Below are positions 26,658-36,022 of a stretch of DNA of 64,000 bases, in pieces (within the stretch, counting starts at the first letter, position 1; each line of letters starts with the position of its first letter). Source of the stretch: Azospirillum sp. RU38E (lineage in GTDB: Bacteria; Pseudomonadota; Alphaproteobacteria; Azospirillales; Azospirillaceae); assembly GCF_900188385.1 (NCBI RefSeq), contig NZ_FZOI01000001.1, positions 310,001 through 374,000 on the forward strand, written 5' to 3'. The translations under genes were made by a program, and so were the position numbers. Under the pieces are notes generated by a model. It made no database searches, had not been told where the DNA came from, and saw only the letters and a program-made list of their open reading frames with translations.

Positions 26658-27764
26658 TTACGGGAAGATGATGACAGCGCGGCGGTTGGACGGCTCACGC
26701 ACGCCGTCGGCCGTCGGCACCAGCAGGTCGGTTTCACCCTTGGCTTCAACGCTGATCTGGGCGGAACCCATGCCCTGGCTCAGCAGATACTCGCGGACCG
26801 CTTCGGCGCGGCGCTGCGAGAGCTGCTGATTGTACTGGGCGGAACCGGCAGTGTCGGCATGGCCGCTGACGGTGATGTTGACGATCTTGCCGGCCTTGGC
26901 ATCGCGCGCCACGTTCTGCAACACGCCCTGGGCATCCGCCGACAGGGTGGCCTTGTCAAAGTCGAAGAAGACCGTGAAGTTGCGGGTGATCGCCGGGGCC
27001 TCTACCGGGGGCGGGGGCGGCGGCGGGGGAGGCGGCGGCGGCGGGGGCGGCGGCGGTGCGACCTGGGTGGGGGCCGGCGCCTGTTCCGGCGCACCAAAGA
27101 CATAGCGCACGCCGATCAGGGCAGAGTGGCTGCGGTAATCGGCCTTGGCACGCTGGGTACCAGCCTTGAAGGTGCCCTTGTCGGTATCCAGGTAACGATA
27201 GCCGACGGTCAGATCCATATTGTCGGCCACGGCATAGGAGAAGCCGGCACCCACCTGCCAGGCGAAGGTGCTGTCCCAATCATCATACAGCACGCCGGGG
27301 GCCGACAGGGACCCAACGCGGTCCATATGCAGGCGGGCCAGACCGACACCGGCATTCACATAGGGGCGCAGGGCCGTGCCGGTATGGAAGTCATAATTCA
27401 CCACGCCCATGATGGTGATGGCGCTCATATTGCCGCCGCTGCCGTAACGGCCAACCGGACCGCCCGTGATCTTGTCGACCACATCGGTGGAATAGCCAAC
27501 CTCCAGGGCCGGACGCAGGCCGTTATCGAAGCGATAGCCGCCTTCCAGAATGCCCGTATAGCCTTCGCTGAAATCCATGCTGTTGAGGGCAGTACCAGCA
27601 TTTACATTGGTGTCGCGGGTCCAGTTGTAACCGGCCGACAGGCCCAGATACGGACCGGAAGCGGTCTTGATCTCGCCATCCTGTGCCATTGCCAGCGAAG
27701 GCAACGCCACCATCAAGGCGGCGGCCGACACCATCGGCGCGAGCAAGTTATGCCACTTCTTCAT
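26658..27764 (-). CDS. OmpA-family outer-membrane protein with 17-proline linker
   Basis: A 368-residue protein. A signal peptide (about 1-28, ending PSLAMAQ) is followed by an eight-stranded barrel (about 35-220, with GPYLGLSAGYNWTRD, GGYRFDNGLRPALEVGY, LTVGYRYLDTD and ALIGVRYVF). Then comes a linker of 17 consecutive prolines (coded by 27006-27056) and the peptidoglycan-binding OmpA C-terminal domain (FTVFFDFDKATLS, VSGHADTAGSAQYNQQLSQR, RRAEAVREYL, EPSNRRAVI). It links the outer membrane to the cell wall. Two ATGs compete behind a perfect AGGAGG: MRMKKW at 27770 (three bases away) and MKKWHN at 27764 (nine bases away); I choose the second on spacing. Confidence 0.93.
   Translation of the reverse strand: MKKWHNLLAPMVSAAALMVALPSLAMAQDGEIKTASGPYLGLSAGYNWTRDTNVNAGTALNSMDFSEGYTGILEGGYRFDNGLRPALEVGYSTDVVDKITGGPVGRYGSGGNMSAITIMGVVNYDFHTGTALRPYVNAGVGLARLHMDRVGSLSAPGVLYDDWDSTFAWQVGAGFSYAVADNMDLTVGYRYLDTDKGTFKAGTQRAKADYRSHSALIGVRYVFGAPEQAPAPTQVAPPPPPPPPPPPPPPPPPVEAPAITRNFTVFFDFDKATLSADAQGVLQNVARDAKAGKIVNITVSGHADTAGSAQYNQQLSQRRAEAVREYLLSQGMGSAQISVEAKGETDLLVPTADGVREPSNRRAVIIFP
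27006..27056 (-). repeat. Polyproline-coding CCN tract
   Basis: Seventeen consecutive proline codons (mainly CCG with some CCC and one CCT) within the OmpA-family gene. Such GC-only microsatellite-like tracts can change length by slippage and need EF-P for efficient translation. Confidence 0.85.
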
Positions 27765-28183
27765 TCTCATATTCCTCCTGAATAAGGACCGGCAAATGTG
27801 CCGGGGTAACTCCCGTTTCGGATCAAACAACGCCGCCTCTGACGGGCGGTTCCTTCGGAAATTGAGGTTGATTTGTTTGCATCGGCGGGTGTGGCTAAAT
27901 TGCAACGAAGATGTCTTGCTTCGATACATTAATCCGCTTGAATACCCAGGAGCCGAATGCGAACTCAACTTTCAACAAGCGTTGTCTGACGTCGCTTTTT
28001 CTGCTGCCTGATTAAGGCAAAACTGTGAAGCGGGCTTGTCATTCTCAGGATTGTCCCTCTGATAACTTATCTATGTCTTACGGCATATGAGTGGGTACCG
28101 AATGTACAGTGGCGCTTGCGCCGACACCGCTGGCGCTCTAGCCTTTGGCCCAATCCATACCGCCCAGAACGGGAGCCCAACCC
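27765..28183. other. Divergent intergenic region, OmpA-family gene to aminopeptidase
   Basis: About 419 bases between divergent genes. It is less GC-rich than the surrounding coding DNA at 27840-28090 and should hold both promoters. Near the right end (28108-28141) there are short self-complementary pieces (GGCGCTTGCGCCGAC, GCTGGCGCTC). No RNA gene, riboswitch or small coding frame with a ribosome-binding site was recognised. Confidence 0.45.
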
Positions 28184-30211
28184 TTGTCCGCCTCCATCTC
28201 CACGGCCGCCTATGGCGGTGATGAAAATCTCGCCCGTCTGCTGCGGGAAGCCGGGGTGGCGCGCAGCGTCGCCGATGTCCGTGACCTGATCGCCGGCGTC
28301 AATGCCGCCCCGGATGGGGAATTGCCGGATGCCTGGCTGGATCTGGTCGCGGCGAAACGGTCCGATGGGTTGAGCGAGCAGTTGCTGGCGCTGCGGGCCG
28401 GCATTGCCCGTCCGGCCGATCCGGCCCATGGCGATCATGGCGCCCGGCTGGCGGCGCTGCGGGCGGAATTGCAGCGCCGGGGCCTGGATGGGTTCGTGGT
28501 GCCGCGCGCCGATGAATATCAGGGTGAATATGTGCCGCTGCGCGGCAGCCGGCTGGCCTGGATCAGCGGTTTCACCGCCTCTGCCGGGGCGGTGGTGGTA
28601 TTGCGGGACAAGGCGGCCGTCTTCGCCGATGGCCGGTACACCATCCAGGTCCGCCAGGAAGTCTCGGCCGCCCATTTCAGCTATCACCACTTGATGGAGG
28701 AGTTCCACGGCGACTGGGCGGCGGCCAACCTGCCGGCTGGGGCCAAGCTGGGCTTCGATCCCTGGATGCATACGGCCGGCTGGGCCGACAAGATGCGGGC
28801 ATCCCTTTCCCCCGCCGGGATTGAGCTGGTGGCGACCGAGGGCAACCCGATCGATGCCGTCTGGACCGATCAGCCGCCGGCCCCGCTGGGCATTGTCAAT
28901 ATCCAGCCGCTGTCCGCGACCGGCCGTGATTCCGCTGATAAGCGCGCGGATATTGCCGCCTCGCTGGACAGGTTGCGGCTGGATGCCGCCGTGCTGACCC
29001 AGCCGGACAGCATCGCCTGGCTGCTGAATGTGCGCGGTTCGGACGTGCCCTGCACGCCGCTGCCGCTGTCCTTCGCCATCATCCACCGGGATGGGCAGGT
29101 CGACTGGTTCGTCGATGTGCGCAAGCTGGCACCTGGGTTGGAGCAGCATCTGGGCAATGGTGTCGCCATCCGCGCACCGGGTGAATTGCCGGCGGCGCTG
29201 GATGCGCTGGGGGGCAAGGAGGCGCGGGTCCGGCTGGATGGCACCACCGCCGCCCTGTGGGTGATCGACCGGCTGGAAAAGGCCGGTGCCGCCGTCGATC
29301 AGGGCGGCGATCCCTGCGTGCTGCCCAAGGCGGCGAAGAATGCGGTGGAGATCGAGGGTTCCAAGGCGGCCCATCGCCGCGATGGTGCCGCCCTGGTCCG
29401 CTTCCTGCGCTGGTTTGACGAGGTGGCACCGAAGGGCGGCCTGGATGAGCTGACCGTGGTGGATACGCTGCTGGCCTATCGCCGGGGGGCGGCAGATTTC
29501 CGCGGCCCCAGCTTCGACACGATCAGCGGCGCCGGCCCCAATGGCGCCATCGTGCATTACCGCGCCAATGAGAAGACCAACCGTCAGGTTGATCCGAACA
29601 GCGTCTTCCTGCTGGATAGCGGCGGGCAATATCTGGACGGCACCACCGATATCACCCGCACCCTGGCGGTGGGCGATCCGGGGGCGCAGGCGCGGCGGCA
29701 CTTCACCCTGGTGCTGAAGGGCCATATCGCGCTGAACCGCGTGCGCTTCCCCATGGGGACGGCCGGCATTCAGCTGGACGTGCTGGCCCGTCAGTTCCTC
29801 TGGCAGGCGGGACTGGATTATGACCATGGCACCGGCCATGGCGTCGGCTCCTTCCTGTCGGTGCATGAAGGGCCGCAGCGCATCGGCAAGACGGTGAATG
29901 GCGTCGTGCTGCTGCCGGGCATGATCCTGTCCAACGAGCCGGGTTACTATCTGGCTGGCTCCTACGGCATCCGGGTGGAGAATCTGGAACTGGTGGTGCC
30001 GGTGGAAATCGCAGGGGCCGAACGGTCTATGCTGGGGTTTGAGACGCTGACGCTCTGCCCCATCGACCTGCGCATGGTGGATGCGTCGCTGCTGACGGCA
30101 GAAGAGCGGGATTGGCTGAACGCCTATCACGCCCGCGTTCTGCGTGAACTGTCCCCGCTGGTGGAGGGGGCGGACCGCGCCTGGCTGGAACAGGCGACGC
30201 GGGCGATCTGA
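28184..30211 (+). CDS. Xaa-Pro aminopeptidase, M24B family, three-domain type
   Basis: A 675-residue cytosolic metallopeptidase that removes an N-terminal residue preceding proline. Two creatinase-like N-terminal domains (RLAALRAELQRRGLDGFVVP, SRLAWISGFTASAG; DAAVLTQPDSIAWLLNVRG) precede the C-terminal pita-bread domain. The five metal ligands are visible in LLDSGGQY (Asp), TTDITRT (Asp), GTGHGVG (His), SNEPGYY (Glu) and IRVENL (Glu). The length matches the long eukaryote-like XPNPEP type rather than the 440-residue PepP. The start is a TTG behind GGGAG (MSASISTAAYGG); another in-frame TTG lies 13 codons upstream, so the exact start is uncertain. Confidence 0.92.
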   Translation: MSASISTAAYGGDENLARLLREAGVARSVADVRDLIAGVNAAPDGELPDAWLDLVAAKRSDGLSEQLLALRAGIARPADPAHGDHGARLAALRAELQRRGLDGFVVPRADEYQGEYVPLRGSRLAWISGFTASAGAVVVLRDKAAVFADGRYTIQVRQEVSAAHFSYHHLMEEFHGDWAAANLPAGAKLGFDPWMHTAGWADKMRASLSPAGIELVATEGNPIDAVWTDQPPAPLGIVNIQPLSATGRDSADKRADIAASLDRLRLDAAVLTQPDSIAWLLNVRGSDVPCTPLPLSFAIIHRDGQVDWFVDVRKLAPGLEQHLGNGVAIRAPGELPAALDALGGKEARVRLDGTTAALWVIDRLEKAGAAVDQGGDPCVLPKAAKNAVEIEGSKAAHRRDGAALVRFLRWFDEVAPKGGLDELTVVDTLLAYRRGAADFRGPSFDTISGAGPNGAIVHYRANEKTNRQVDPNSVFLLDSGGQYLDGTTDITRTLAVGDPGAQARRHFTLVLKGHIALNRVRFPMGTAGIQLDVLARQFLWQAGLDYDHGTGHGVGSFLSVHEGPQRIGKTVNGVVLLPGMILSNEPGYYLAGSYGIRVENLELVVPVEIAGAERSMLGFETLTLCPIDLRMVDASLLTAEERDWLNAYHARVLRELSPLVEGADRAWLEQATRAI

Positions 30212-30226
30212 TCCGATTGGTTCCAA

Positions 30227-30260
30227 GGCCCGCCCTGCTTCACACAGGGTGGGCCATTTT
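30227..30260. terminator. Bidirectional terminator between aminopeptidase and AraC-type gene
   Basis: GGCCCGCCCTG pairs with CAGGGTGGGCC (one mismatch) around the loop CTTCACA, followed by ATTTT. It sits between the two convergent stop codons and can serve both genes. Confidence 0.75.
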
Positions 30261-30724
30261 CAGGCCGCTTCCCCCGCCATCAGGCAGGCATAACATTCAT
30301 CCCGTTCGGCACGGTAGCCGCCGGGGGTGGTGCCGACATGGCGGCGGAACATGCCGGTGAAATGGCCCTGGCTGGAAAAGCCGGTGGCCACGGCGATTTC
30401 CGCCAGCGGCGTCTCGCTTTCCAGCAGCATTTTCTTGGCGGCATTGATCCGCCGCGCCAGCACATAGCCATGCGGCGCCATGCCGGTGGATGCCTTGAAA
30501 CGCCGAGCGAAATGGCTGGGGCTGAGGCCGGTCTGGGCGGCCAGCAGGGGCAGGGCCAGCGGCCCGTCCAGATTATCCTCAATGAACAGCACCACCCGGC
30601 GCAACTGCGCCACCGTCAGGGCCGGGCAGGTCGAATCGCCCATGGGCGGGCGGGCCAGGATGCTGTCGACGCTGGTGGTTTCTTCGGCAAGGCAAGCCGC
30701 GATGATGGGGGTCGGTGCAAGCAT
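30260..30724 (-). CDS. AraC family transcriptional regulator (DNA-binding domain only)
   Basis: A 154-residue protein made almost entirely of the AraC/XylS double helix-turn-helix: LPLLAAQTGLSPSHFARRFK for the first unit and PLAEIAVATGFSSQGHFTGM followed by FRRHVGTTPGGYR for the second. No ligand-binding or dimerisation domain is present, so it resembles the small SoxS/MarA type, which bind as monomers. The target genes are unknown; no divergent partner is obvious. The ATG (MLAPTPII) is chosen because AAGGGACAGCCG precedes it; further upstream codons are in frame but have proline-rich, non-conserved content. Confidence 0.85.
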   Translation of the reverse strand: MLAPTPIIAACLAEETTSVDSILARPPMGDSTCPALTVAQLRRVVLFIEDNLDGPLALPLLAAQTGLSPSHFARRFKASTGMAPHGYVLARRINAAKKMLLESETPLAEIAVATGFSSQGHFTGMFRRHVGTTPGGYRAERDECYACLMAGEAA

Positions 30725-30894
30725 CGGCTGTCCCTTCGGATCGAGGCCGCCGCCGTAAGGGTAAGGGCGGAAGGCCGGGCATGGAGGATGATGCGATGGT
30801 CCGCCCCGGTGAAAGCCGGATTTGGACCCGCACCTATCTGGTGGAGATGGCGCCCGCGTAAAGGGGCACACACCCCGTCAATGCCACACCGGCC

Positions 30895-30917
30895 GACCGG
30901 GCGCTGTGCGCCCGGTC
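30895..30917 (-). terminator. Hairpin after ispH
   Basis: GACCGGGCGC and GCGCCCGGTC form a perfect 10-bp stem with a three-base loop, 14 bases beyond the ispH stop. No T tract follows on the minus strand, so it may stabilise the transcript end rather than terminate by itself. Confidence 0.5.
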
Positions 30918-30930
30918 ACGGCTGTTTAGT

Positions 30931-31977
30931 TTACTCCGCCGCCAGCACACGCGGCAGCTTGAAGACGACGTTTTCCGTCGCCGTCACCACCTCTTCCACC
31001 GTCACGGTGAAGCGCTCCCGCAGGGCGGTCAGCACCTCATCCACCAGCACTTCCGGGGCCGAGGCGCCGGCGGTGATGCCCAGGGTGCGGATTTTGTCCA
31101 GCCGGGGCCAGTCGATCTGGGCGGCCCGCTGCACCAGCATGGCGCGGGTGCAGCCATGGCCGCGCGCCACCTCCACCAGCCGGACGGAGTTGGAGGAGTT
31201 GGGCGCCCCCAGCACCAGCAACGCATCGGCCTTGGGTGCGATCTGCTTCACCGCCGCCTGCCGGTTGGTGGTGGCGTAGCAGATATCCTCCCGCTTCGGC
31301 CCGGCAATGTTGGGGAAGCGGTCACGCAGCGCGTCGACAATGGCACCCGTATCATCCACCGACAGGGTGGTCTGGGTGGCGAAGGCCAGATTCTCCGGGT
31401 CGGCCACCGTCAGGGTCGCCACATCCTCCACCGTTTCCACCAGATGCACGGCACCATCCGGCAATTGGCCGATGGTGCCCACCACCTCCGGATGCCCGGC
31501 ATGGCCGATCAGCACGATGGCGCGACCGCTTTCATGATGGCGCTCCGCCTCCCGATGCACCTTGGACACCAGGGGGCAGGTGGCATCGACATAGATCATG
31601 TTGCGGCGCTGCGCCTCGGCGGGAATCGCCTTGGGCACGCCATGGGCGGAAAAGACGACGGGCCGGTCATCCGGCACCTCGTCCAGCTCCTTCACGAAGA
31701 CGGCCCCCTTGGCCTCCAGGCTTTCCACCACAAAGCGATTATGCACGATTTCATGGCGCACATAGACGGGCGCGCCGAATTTCTGCAGCGCCACCTCCAC
31801 GATCTGGATGGCCCGGTCCACCCCGGCGCAGAAACCGCGCGGGGCCGCCAGCAGCACATGCAGCGGCGGCAGAGAGGGCGGGGCGGCGGCGGTTTCTGGC
31901 GCGGTGATGTCGGTCATGATGCTGGGAAATTCCTGACGCTGCGTGTAAGGCGGAATGGTGATCGTCGGTGATGCCAT
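30931..31977 (-). CDS. ispH: 4-hydroxy-3-methylbut-2-enyl diphosphate reductase
   Basis: A 348-residue iron-sulfur enzyme, the last step of the MEP isoprenoid pathway, giving IPP and DMAPP. The three cluster cysteines are in [23 protein letters not shown] and [14 protein letters not shown]. Other signatures are [25 protein letters not shown] and [13 protein letters not shown]. The N-terminus is extended by about 35 residues compared with the conserved core. ATG at 31977 is supported by [15 protein letters not shown] at 31917 is an alternative start without a good ribosome-binding site. Confidence 0.96.
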   Translation of the reverse strand: MASPTITIPPYTQRQEFPSIMTDITAPETAAAPPSLPPLHVLLAAPRGFCAGVDRAIQIVEVALQKFGAPVYVRHEIVHNRFVVESLEAKGAVFVKELDEVPDDRPVVFSAHGVPKAIPAEAQRRNMIYVDATCPLVSKVHREAERHHESGRAIVLIGHAGHPEVVGTIGQLPDGAVHLVETVEDVATLTVADPENLAFATQTTLSVDDTGAIVDALRDRFPNIAGPKREDICYATTNRQAAVKQIAPKADALLVLGAPNSSNSVRLVEVARGHGCTRAMLVQRAAQIDWPRLDKIRTLGITAGASAPEVLVDEVLTALRERFTVTVEEVVTATENVVFKLPRVLAAE

Positions 31978-32116
31978 GAAATGGCCCTTCTTGGCGGGCT
32001 TGTGCCGTCGAAGGGGCCTCTATATTGTCGCGGTGCCGCGCCGCGGCGGGCTGTCGAAGGCTCGTATCTGGGATGCGCGGCATTTGTCCCGGATGGTGGA
32101 AGTGAACGGACGCTTG

Positions 32117-32671
32117 ATGACCAGCCCCTGCACGATGACGACCCAGCCCGACCATAATATAGGTTCGCCGGCCAGGAAAGCCGCCCGCCCCTGGCGCATG
32201 GCCGCGTGTGCGGGACTGGCGATGCTGGCCCTGTCCGGTTGCGCGGAAAATGAAGGCTTCAAGGCCGGCTGCCCCAATGTGGGTATCCTGCGCGATGCCG
32301 GCACGCTGCGCACCGATCAGGGTGTGGCGGTGCTGTCCGGTATTTTCGCCAACTGCGCCTATGACGATACCCACGTCAAGATCGCGGCGAACCTGGATAT
32401 TTCCGGCCGGGTGAATGAAGGTGGCAGCGCCACCGCGCTGCCCGTCACCTATTTCGTGGCGGTGGTGGACCCCAACCGGAACATCATCACCAAGAAGGAT
32501 TTCAGCACCACCATTCCGCTGAATGGCGGCACCGGCATGGTGCAGGAGACGCTGGAACAGTCGATTGCCGTGCCCAAGACGGTGGATGCCCGCTGGTATG
32601 AGGTGCTGGTCGGCTTCCAGATCACCCCCGATCAGGCCGACGCCAACCGCGCCGCCAACGAAGGCCGGTAA
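32117..32671 (+). CDS. Putative lipoprotein of unknown function
   Basis: A protein of about 184 residues with a lipoprotein signal: basic n-region (ARKAARPWR), hydrophobic core and lipobox LALSGC, giving a lipidated Cys at residue 42. The mature part (about 143 residues) contains CPNVGILRDAGTL, a second Cys in FANCAYDD, and beta-rich segments such as VKIAANLDISGRVN and RWYEVLVGFQITPDQ. I do not recognise a characterised family. Start choice is uncertain (32093, 32117, 32135 and 32198 are all in frame); the lipobox fixes the functional reading. It is divergent from ispH and ends at a strong terminator. Confidence 0.75.
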   Translation: MTSPCTMTTQPDHNIGSPARKAARPWRMAACAGLAMLALSGCAENEGFKAGCPNVGILRDAGTLRTDQGVAVLSGIFANCAYDDTHVKIAANLDISGRVNEGGSATALPVTYFVAVVDPNRNIITKKDFSTTIPLNGGTGMVQETLEQSIAVPKTVDARWYEVLVGFQITPDQADANRAANEGR

Positions 32672-32690
32672 TTACCGCATTGGGCCTCTT

Positions 32691-32730
32691 CCCACGCCGC
32701 CATTGACAGGCGGCGTGGGTTGTTTAGTTT
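32691..32730 (+). terminator. Rho-independent terminator of the lipoprotein gene
   Basis: CCCACGCCGCC and GGCGGCGTGGG form a perfect 11-bp stem around ATTGACA, followed by TTGTTTAGTTT. It separates the lipoprotein gene from the glycine riboswitch. Confidence 0.88.
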
Positions 32731-32750
32731 GTGTGTTGCAAAGCTGATTA

Positions 32751-32956
32751 CCCTTTGCGGGAGAGACTGTTGCCCTTAACCGGGCGGCAGCGCCGAAGGA
32801 GCAACCGCCCCCGGAAACTCTCAGGCAAAAGGACCGCAAGGGGTAGGCGCATCTGGAAAGCAGGCGGGCCGGGATTCCATCCCAGCCGACAGCCCACCGA
32901 CGGAGTAAGCTGACAGCCACAAGGTTGCGGCGAATCTCTCAGGGGCCAGGACAGAG
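32751..32956 (+). promoter_or_regulatory. Tandem glycine riboswitch
   Basis: Two glycine aptamers upstream of gcvT. Aptamer 1 (about 32751-32843) is closed by CCCTTTGCGG and CCGCAAGGGG and holds the conserved GGGAGAGACTG and GGAAACTCTCAGGCAAAAGG cores. Aptamer 2 (about 32850-32956) has GGAAAGCAGGCGG, GACGGAGTAAGC and GCGAATCTCTCAGGGGCC followed by AGGACAGAGG. The short joiner between them is typical of the cooperative tandem class. Glycine binding normally switches on the glycine cleavage operon. The expression platform is in 32957-33015. Confidence 0.95.
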
Positions 32957-33022
32957 GGGGGCAACCGCCACGGGGACGATCCCCGTGACGGCCGTAACCT
33001 GTCCTGAAGGGAGTGTCCCGTC

Positions 33023-34141
33023 TTGGGTGACACCAGCCTGTTGCGCACGCCGCTTTACGATCTCCATGTCGAACTGGGCGCCAAGATGGTGCCATTCGCC
33101 GGCTATGACATGCCGGTGCAGTACCCGCTGGGCGTGCTGAAGGAACATCTGCATACCCGTGAGAAGGCGGGCCTGTTTGACGTTTCCCATATGGGGCAGG
33201 TGCGCCTGCGCGGGGCCGATATCGATACGGTGATCAAGGCGCTGGAAGCGCTGGTGCCGGGCGATATCGCAGCCCTGGCACCGGGTCGCATCCGCTACAC
33301 CATGTTTACCAATGATCAGGCCGGCATTCTGGATGATCTGATGGTGACGCGGTTCGAGGATCACCTCTATGTCGTCATCAATGCCGGCTGCAAGGCCGAG
33401 GATCTGGCCCATCTGAAGGCCGGCCTGCCGGCGGGTATTGAGATCGAATATCTGGGCGATGATGCCGGCCTGCTGGCGCTGCAGGGCCCGGCGGCGGCCA
33501 CGGTGATGGCCCGCCTGCTGCCCGAAGCGGCGACCATGGGCTTCATGAGCGCGCGGACGGCCACCATCCAGGGCATTCCCGTGCAGATCAGCCGGTCCGG
33601 CTATACCGGTGAAGATGGGTACGAGATCAGCGTCGGTGCTGCCGATGCCGAAAAGCTGGCCCGCCTGCTGCTGGCCGAACCGGAAGTGGCGGCCATCGGG
33701 CTGGGTGCGCGCGACTCGCTGCGCCTGGAAGCCGGGCTGTGCCTGTACGGCCATGATATCGACACCGGCACCAACCCCGTGGAAGCGGCCCTGACCTGGA
33801 CCATCTCCAAGCGCCGCCGCACGGAAGGCGGCTTCCCCGGTGCTGCCATCGTGCAGGCCCAATTGGCGGCAGGCCCGGCGCGTAAGCGCGTGGGTATTCA
33901 GCCGGAAGGCAAGGCCCCGGCCCGCGAACATACCGAAATCCAGGATCTGGACGGCAACCGCATCGGGGAGATCACCAGCGGCGGCTTCGGCCCCACCGCC
34001 GGCGGCCCTGTCGCCATGGGCTATGTCACGGCCGCTTCCGCCGCTGTGGGCACGCGCGTGCAGTTGATCGTGCGTGGCAAGGCCATGCCCGCCACCGTCG
34101 CCGCCCTGCCGTTCGCACCGCATCGTTATTTCAAGGGGTGA
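33023..34141 (+). CDS. gcvT: Glycine cleavage system T protein (aminomethyltransferase)
   Basis: A 372-residue GcvT. It transfers the methylene group from the aminomethyl-lipoyl arm of GcvH to tetrahydrofolate and releases ammonia. Signatures: [79 protein letters not shown] and NPVEAALTW. It starts with TTG, nine bases after the Shine-Dalgarno GAAGGGAG, directly behind the tandem glycine riboswitch. It is the first gene of gcvT-gcvH-gcvPA-gcvPB. Confidence 0.96.
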   Translation: MGDTSLLRTPLYDLHVELGAKMVPFAGYDMPVQYPLGVLKEHLHTREKAGLFDVSHMGQVRLRGADIDTVIKALEALVPGDIAALAPGRIRYTMFTNDQAGILDDLMVTRFEDHLYVVINAGCKAEDLAHLKAGLPAGIEIEYLGDDAGLLALQGPAAATVMARLLPEAATMGFMSARTATIQGIPVQISRSGYTGEDGYEISVGAADAEKLARLLLAEPEVAAIGLGARDSLRLEAGLCLYGHDIDTGTNPVEAALTWTISKRRRTEGGFPGAAIVQAQLAAGPARKRVGIQPEGKAPAREHTEIQDLDGNRIGEITSGGFGPTAGGPVAMGYVTAASAAVGTRVQLIVRGKAMPATVAALPFAPHRYFKG

Positions 34142-34180
34142 GACGGGCAGCACCTGTCTCACCCGTCACAACCAATGTGC

Positions 34181-34264
34181 CTCCCCCGCGAAAGCGGGGG
34201 TCCAGGGGAAGCAGCAAGCAGCGTTGCGCCTTTGGCCCCTGGTTCCCCGCTTTCGCGGGGAAGG
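34181..34264. repeat. Inverted repeat inside the gcv operon
   Basis: CCCCCGCGAAAGCGGGGGTC (from 34183) then CAGGGG forms a local hairpin and also pairs with the mirror copy CCCCTGGTTCCCCGCTTTCG ending CGGGGA (34236-34262). The CCCGCTTTCGCGGG core is a common intergenic repeat type in alphaproteobacteria. It fills most of the 163-base gap between gcvT and gcvH. Confidence 0.8.
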
Positions 34265-34304
34265 CAAACCTCTTTCTGCCGCACTCCCTACGAAAGACCC
34301 GACC

Positions 34305-34676
34305 ATGACCATCCGTTTCACCAACGACCATGAGTGGATCAAGCTTGACGGCGATATCGCCACCGTCGGCATTACCGATTATGCCCAGCAGGCTTTGGGC
34401 GATGTGGTGTTCGTCGAGGTGCCGGAAGCCGGCCGCCACCTGACCAAGGGCAAGGATGCCGCCGTGGTCGAATCGGTGAAGGCTGCGTCTGAGGTCTATG
34501 CCCCGGTCGATGGCACCGTGGTCGAAGGCAATGTAGCCTTGGCCGATGAGCCGTCGCTGGTGAATACCGACCCGGAAGGCGCCGGCTGGTTCTTCAAGAT
34601 GAAGATCAAGGACATGGCCCATTTCGAGGCCCTGCTGGACGAAGCCGCCTACAAGTCCTTCATCGCGGGGCTGTGA
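34305..34676 (+). CDS. gcvH: Glycine cleavage system H protein
   Basis: A 123-residue GcvH, the lipoylated shuttle that carries the aminomethyl group between the P, T and L proteins. Signatures: [33 protein letters not shown] and the lipoylation site [19 protein letters not shown], with the modified lysine at residue 59. Length is normal. The ribosome-binding site is weak (GAAAG about 10 bases upstream), which, with the hairpin repeat before it, suggests that its translation may be set separately from gcvT. The stop overlaps the next gene's ATG. Confidence 0.96.
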   Translation: MTIRFTNDHEWIKLDGDIATVGITDYAQQALGDVVFVEVPEAGRHLTKGKDAAVVESVKAASEVYAPVDGTVVEGNVALADEPSLVNTDPEGAGWFFKMKIKDMAHFEALLDEAAYKSFIAGL

Positions 34677-36022
34677 TGCGTTACCTGCCGCTGACCGAAA
34701 CCGACCGCAGCGCCATGCTGGCCACCATCGGGGTGGACAGCGTGGATGCCCTGTTCCGCGACGTGCCCGAACAGGCCCGCCTGAAGGGCCCCATTGCTGG
34801 CCTGTCCAACCATATGGGCGAGTTGGCGGTGGAACGCCATTTGTCCCGGCTGGCCGCCAAGAACGTCACGGCCTCATCCGTGCCGTTCTTCATCGGCGGC
34901 GGTGCGTACAAGCATCATGTCCCGGCCTCGGTTGACCAGACGCTGCTGCGCGGGGAGTTCCTGACCAGCTATACGCCGTATCAGCCGGAAGTCACCCAGG
35001 GCACGTTGCAGTACCTGTTTGAATTCCAGACCCAGGTGGCGCTGCTGACCGGCATGGATGTGGCCAACGCCTCCATGTATGACGGGGCGACCGGCACGGC
35101 GGAAGCCGTGCTGATGGCCGCCCGCATCAACAAGCGCAACAAGGTCATCCTGTCCGGCGGGCTGCACCCGCATTACCGCGAAGTGGTGGAAACCACCTGC
35201 GGCGTGATGGGCATGGATATCCGCGCCCAGGCCCCGGACTGGAAGAATGCCGAGGATTTGACGGCCCTGATCGATGGCGAGACCGCCTGCATCGTGGTGC
35301 AGACGCCGTCGCTGTTCGGCCATCTGCGTGACTTCACCGCTTTGTGTGACGCCGCCCACGCCAAGGGCACCTTGGTCATCGTGGTGGTGACGGAGGTGGT
35401 GTCGCTGGGCCTGTTGACCCCGCCGGGTGAGATGGGTGCCGATATCGTCGTCTGCGAAGGGCAAAGCATCGGCAATGGGCTGAATTTCGGCGGCCCCTAT
35501 GTCGGCTTGTTCGCCACCCGCGACAAATATGTGCGCCAGATGCCGGGCCGCCTCTGCGGCCAGACGGTGGACGCCGATGGCAAGCGCGGCTTCGTGCTGA
35601 CGCTGTCGACCCGCGAGCAGCATATCCGCCGCGAGAAGGCCACATCGAACATCTGCACCAATTCCGGCCTGTGCGCGCTGGCCTTCACCATCCACCTGTC
35701 GCTGCTGGGCGAACAGGGGCTGACCAAGCTGGCCCGGGTCAACCATGCCAATGCCGTGACCCTGGCCGACAAGCTGGAAGCGGTGAAGGGCGTGAAGATC
35801 GTCAATGACGGGTTCTTCAACGAATTCACCGTAAAGCTGCCCAAGAAGGCAGCCAAGGTGTTGTCCAAGCTGGCCGAACGCGGCATCCTGGCCGGCGTGC
35901 CGGTCAGCCGCTTCTACCCGGAGATGGACGGTCTGGAAGACCTGCTGCTGGTCGCCAGCACCGAGGTCAACAGCCTGGAAGACATGGACGCGCTGGTGCG
36001 CGGCCTGGAGGAGGTTCTCTGA
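34676..36022 (+). CDS. gcvPA: Glycine dehydrogenase (decarboxylating) subunit 1
   Basis: A 448-residue N-terminal-type subunit of the two-subunit glycine decarboxylase (P protein). Signatures: [78 protein letters not shown] and [20 protein letters not shown]. It pairs with GcvPB, which carries the PLP lysine. The ATG overlaps the gcvH stop (TGATG), implying translational coupling, and the stop overlaps the gcvPB start in the same way. Confidence 0.96.
   Translation: MRYLPLTETDRSAMLATIGVDSVDALFRDVPEQARLKGPIAGLSNHMGELAVERHLSRLAAKNVTASSVPFFIGGGAYKHHVPASVDQTLLRGEFLTSYTPYQPEVTQGTLQYLFEFQTQVALLTGMDVANASMYDGATGTAEAVLMAARINKRNKVILSGGLHPHYREVVETTCGVMGMDIRAQAPDWKNAEDLTALIDGETACIVVQTPSLFGHLRDFTALCDAAHAKGTLVIVVVTEVVSLGLLTPPGEMGADIVVCEGQSIGNGLNFGGPYVGLFATRDKYVRQMPGRLCGQTVDADGKRGFVLTLSTREQHIRREKATSNICTNSGLCALAFTIHLSLLGEQGLTKLARVNHANAVTLADKLEAVKGVKIVNDGFFNEFTVKLPKKAAKVLSKLAERGILAGVPVSRFYPEMDGLEDLLLVASTEVNSLEDMDALVRGLEEVL

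Noticed and set aside
28067-30226. A 719-codon open frame antisense to the M24 aminopeptidase
   Set aside because: Shadow frame; the sense strand contains all five metal ligands of the peptidase family.
34181-34264. A CRISPR-like or small RNA element in the gcv operon
   Set aside because: Only one mirrored pair of CCCGCTTTCGCGGG cores is present, with no regular spacers; it fits a common intergenic palindromic repeat.
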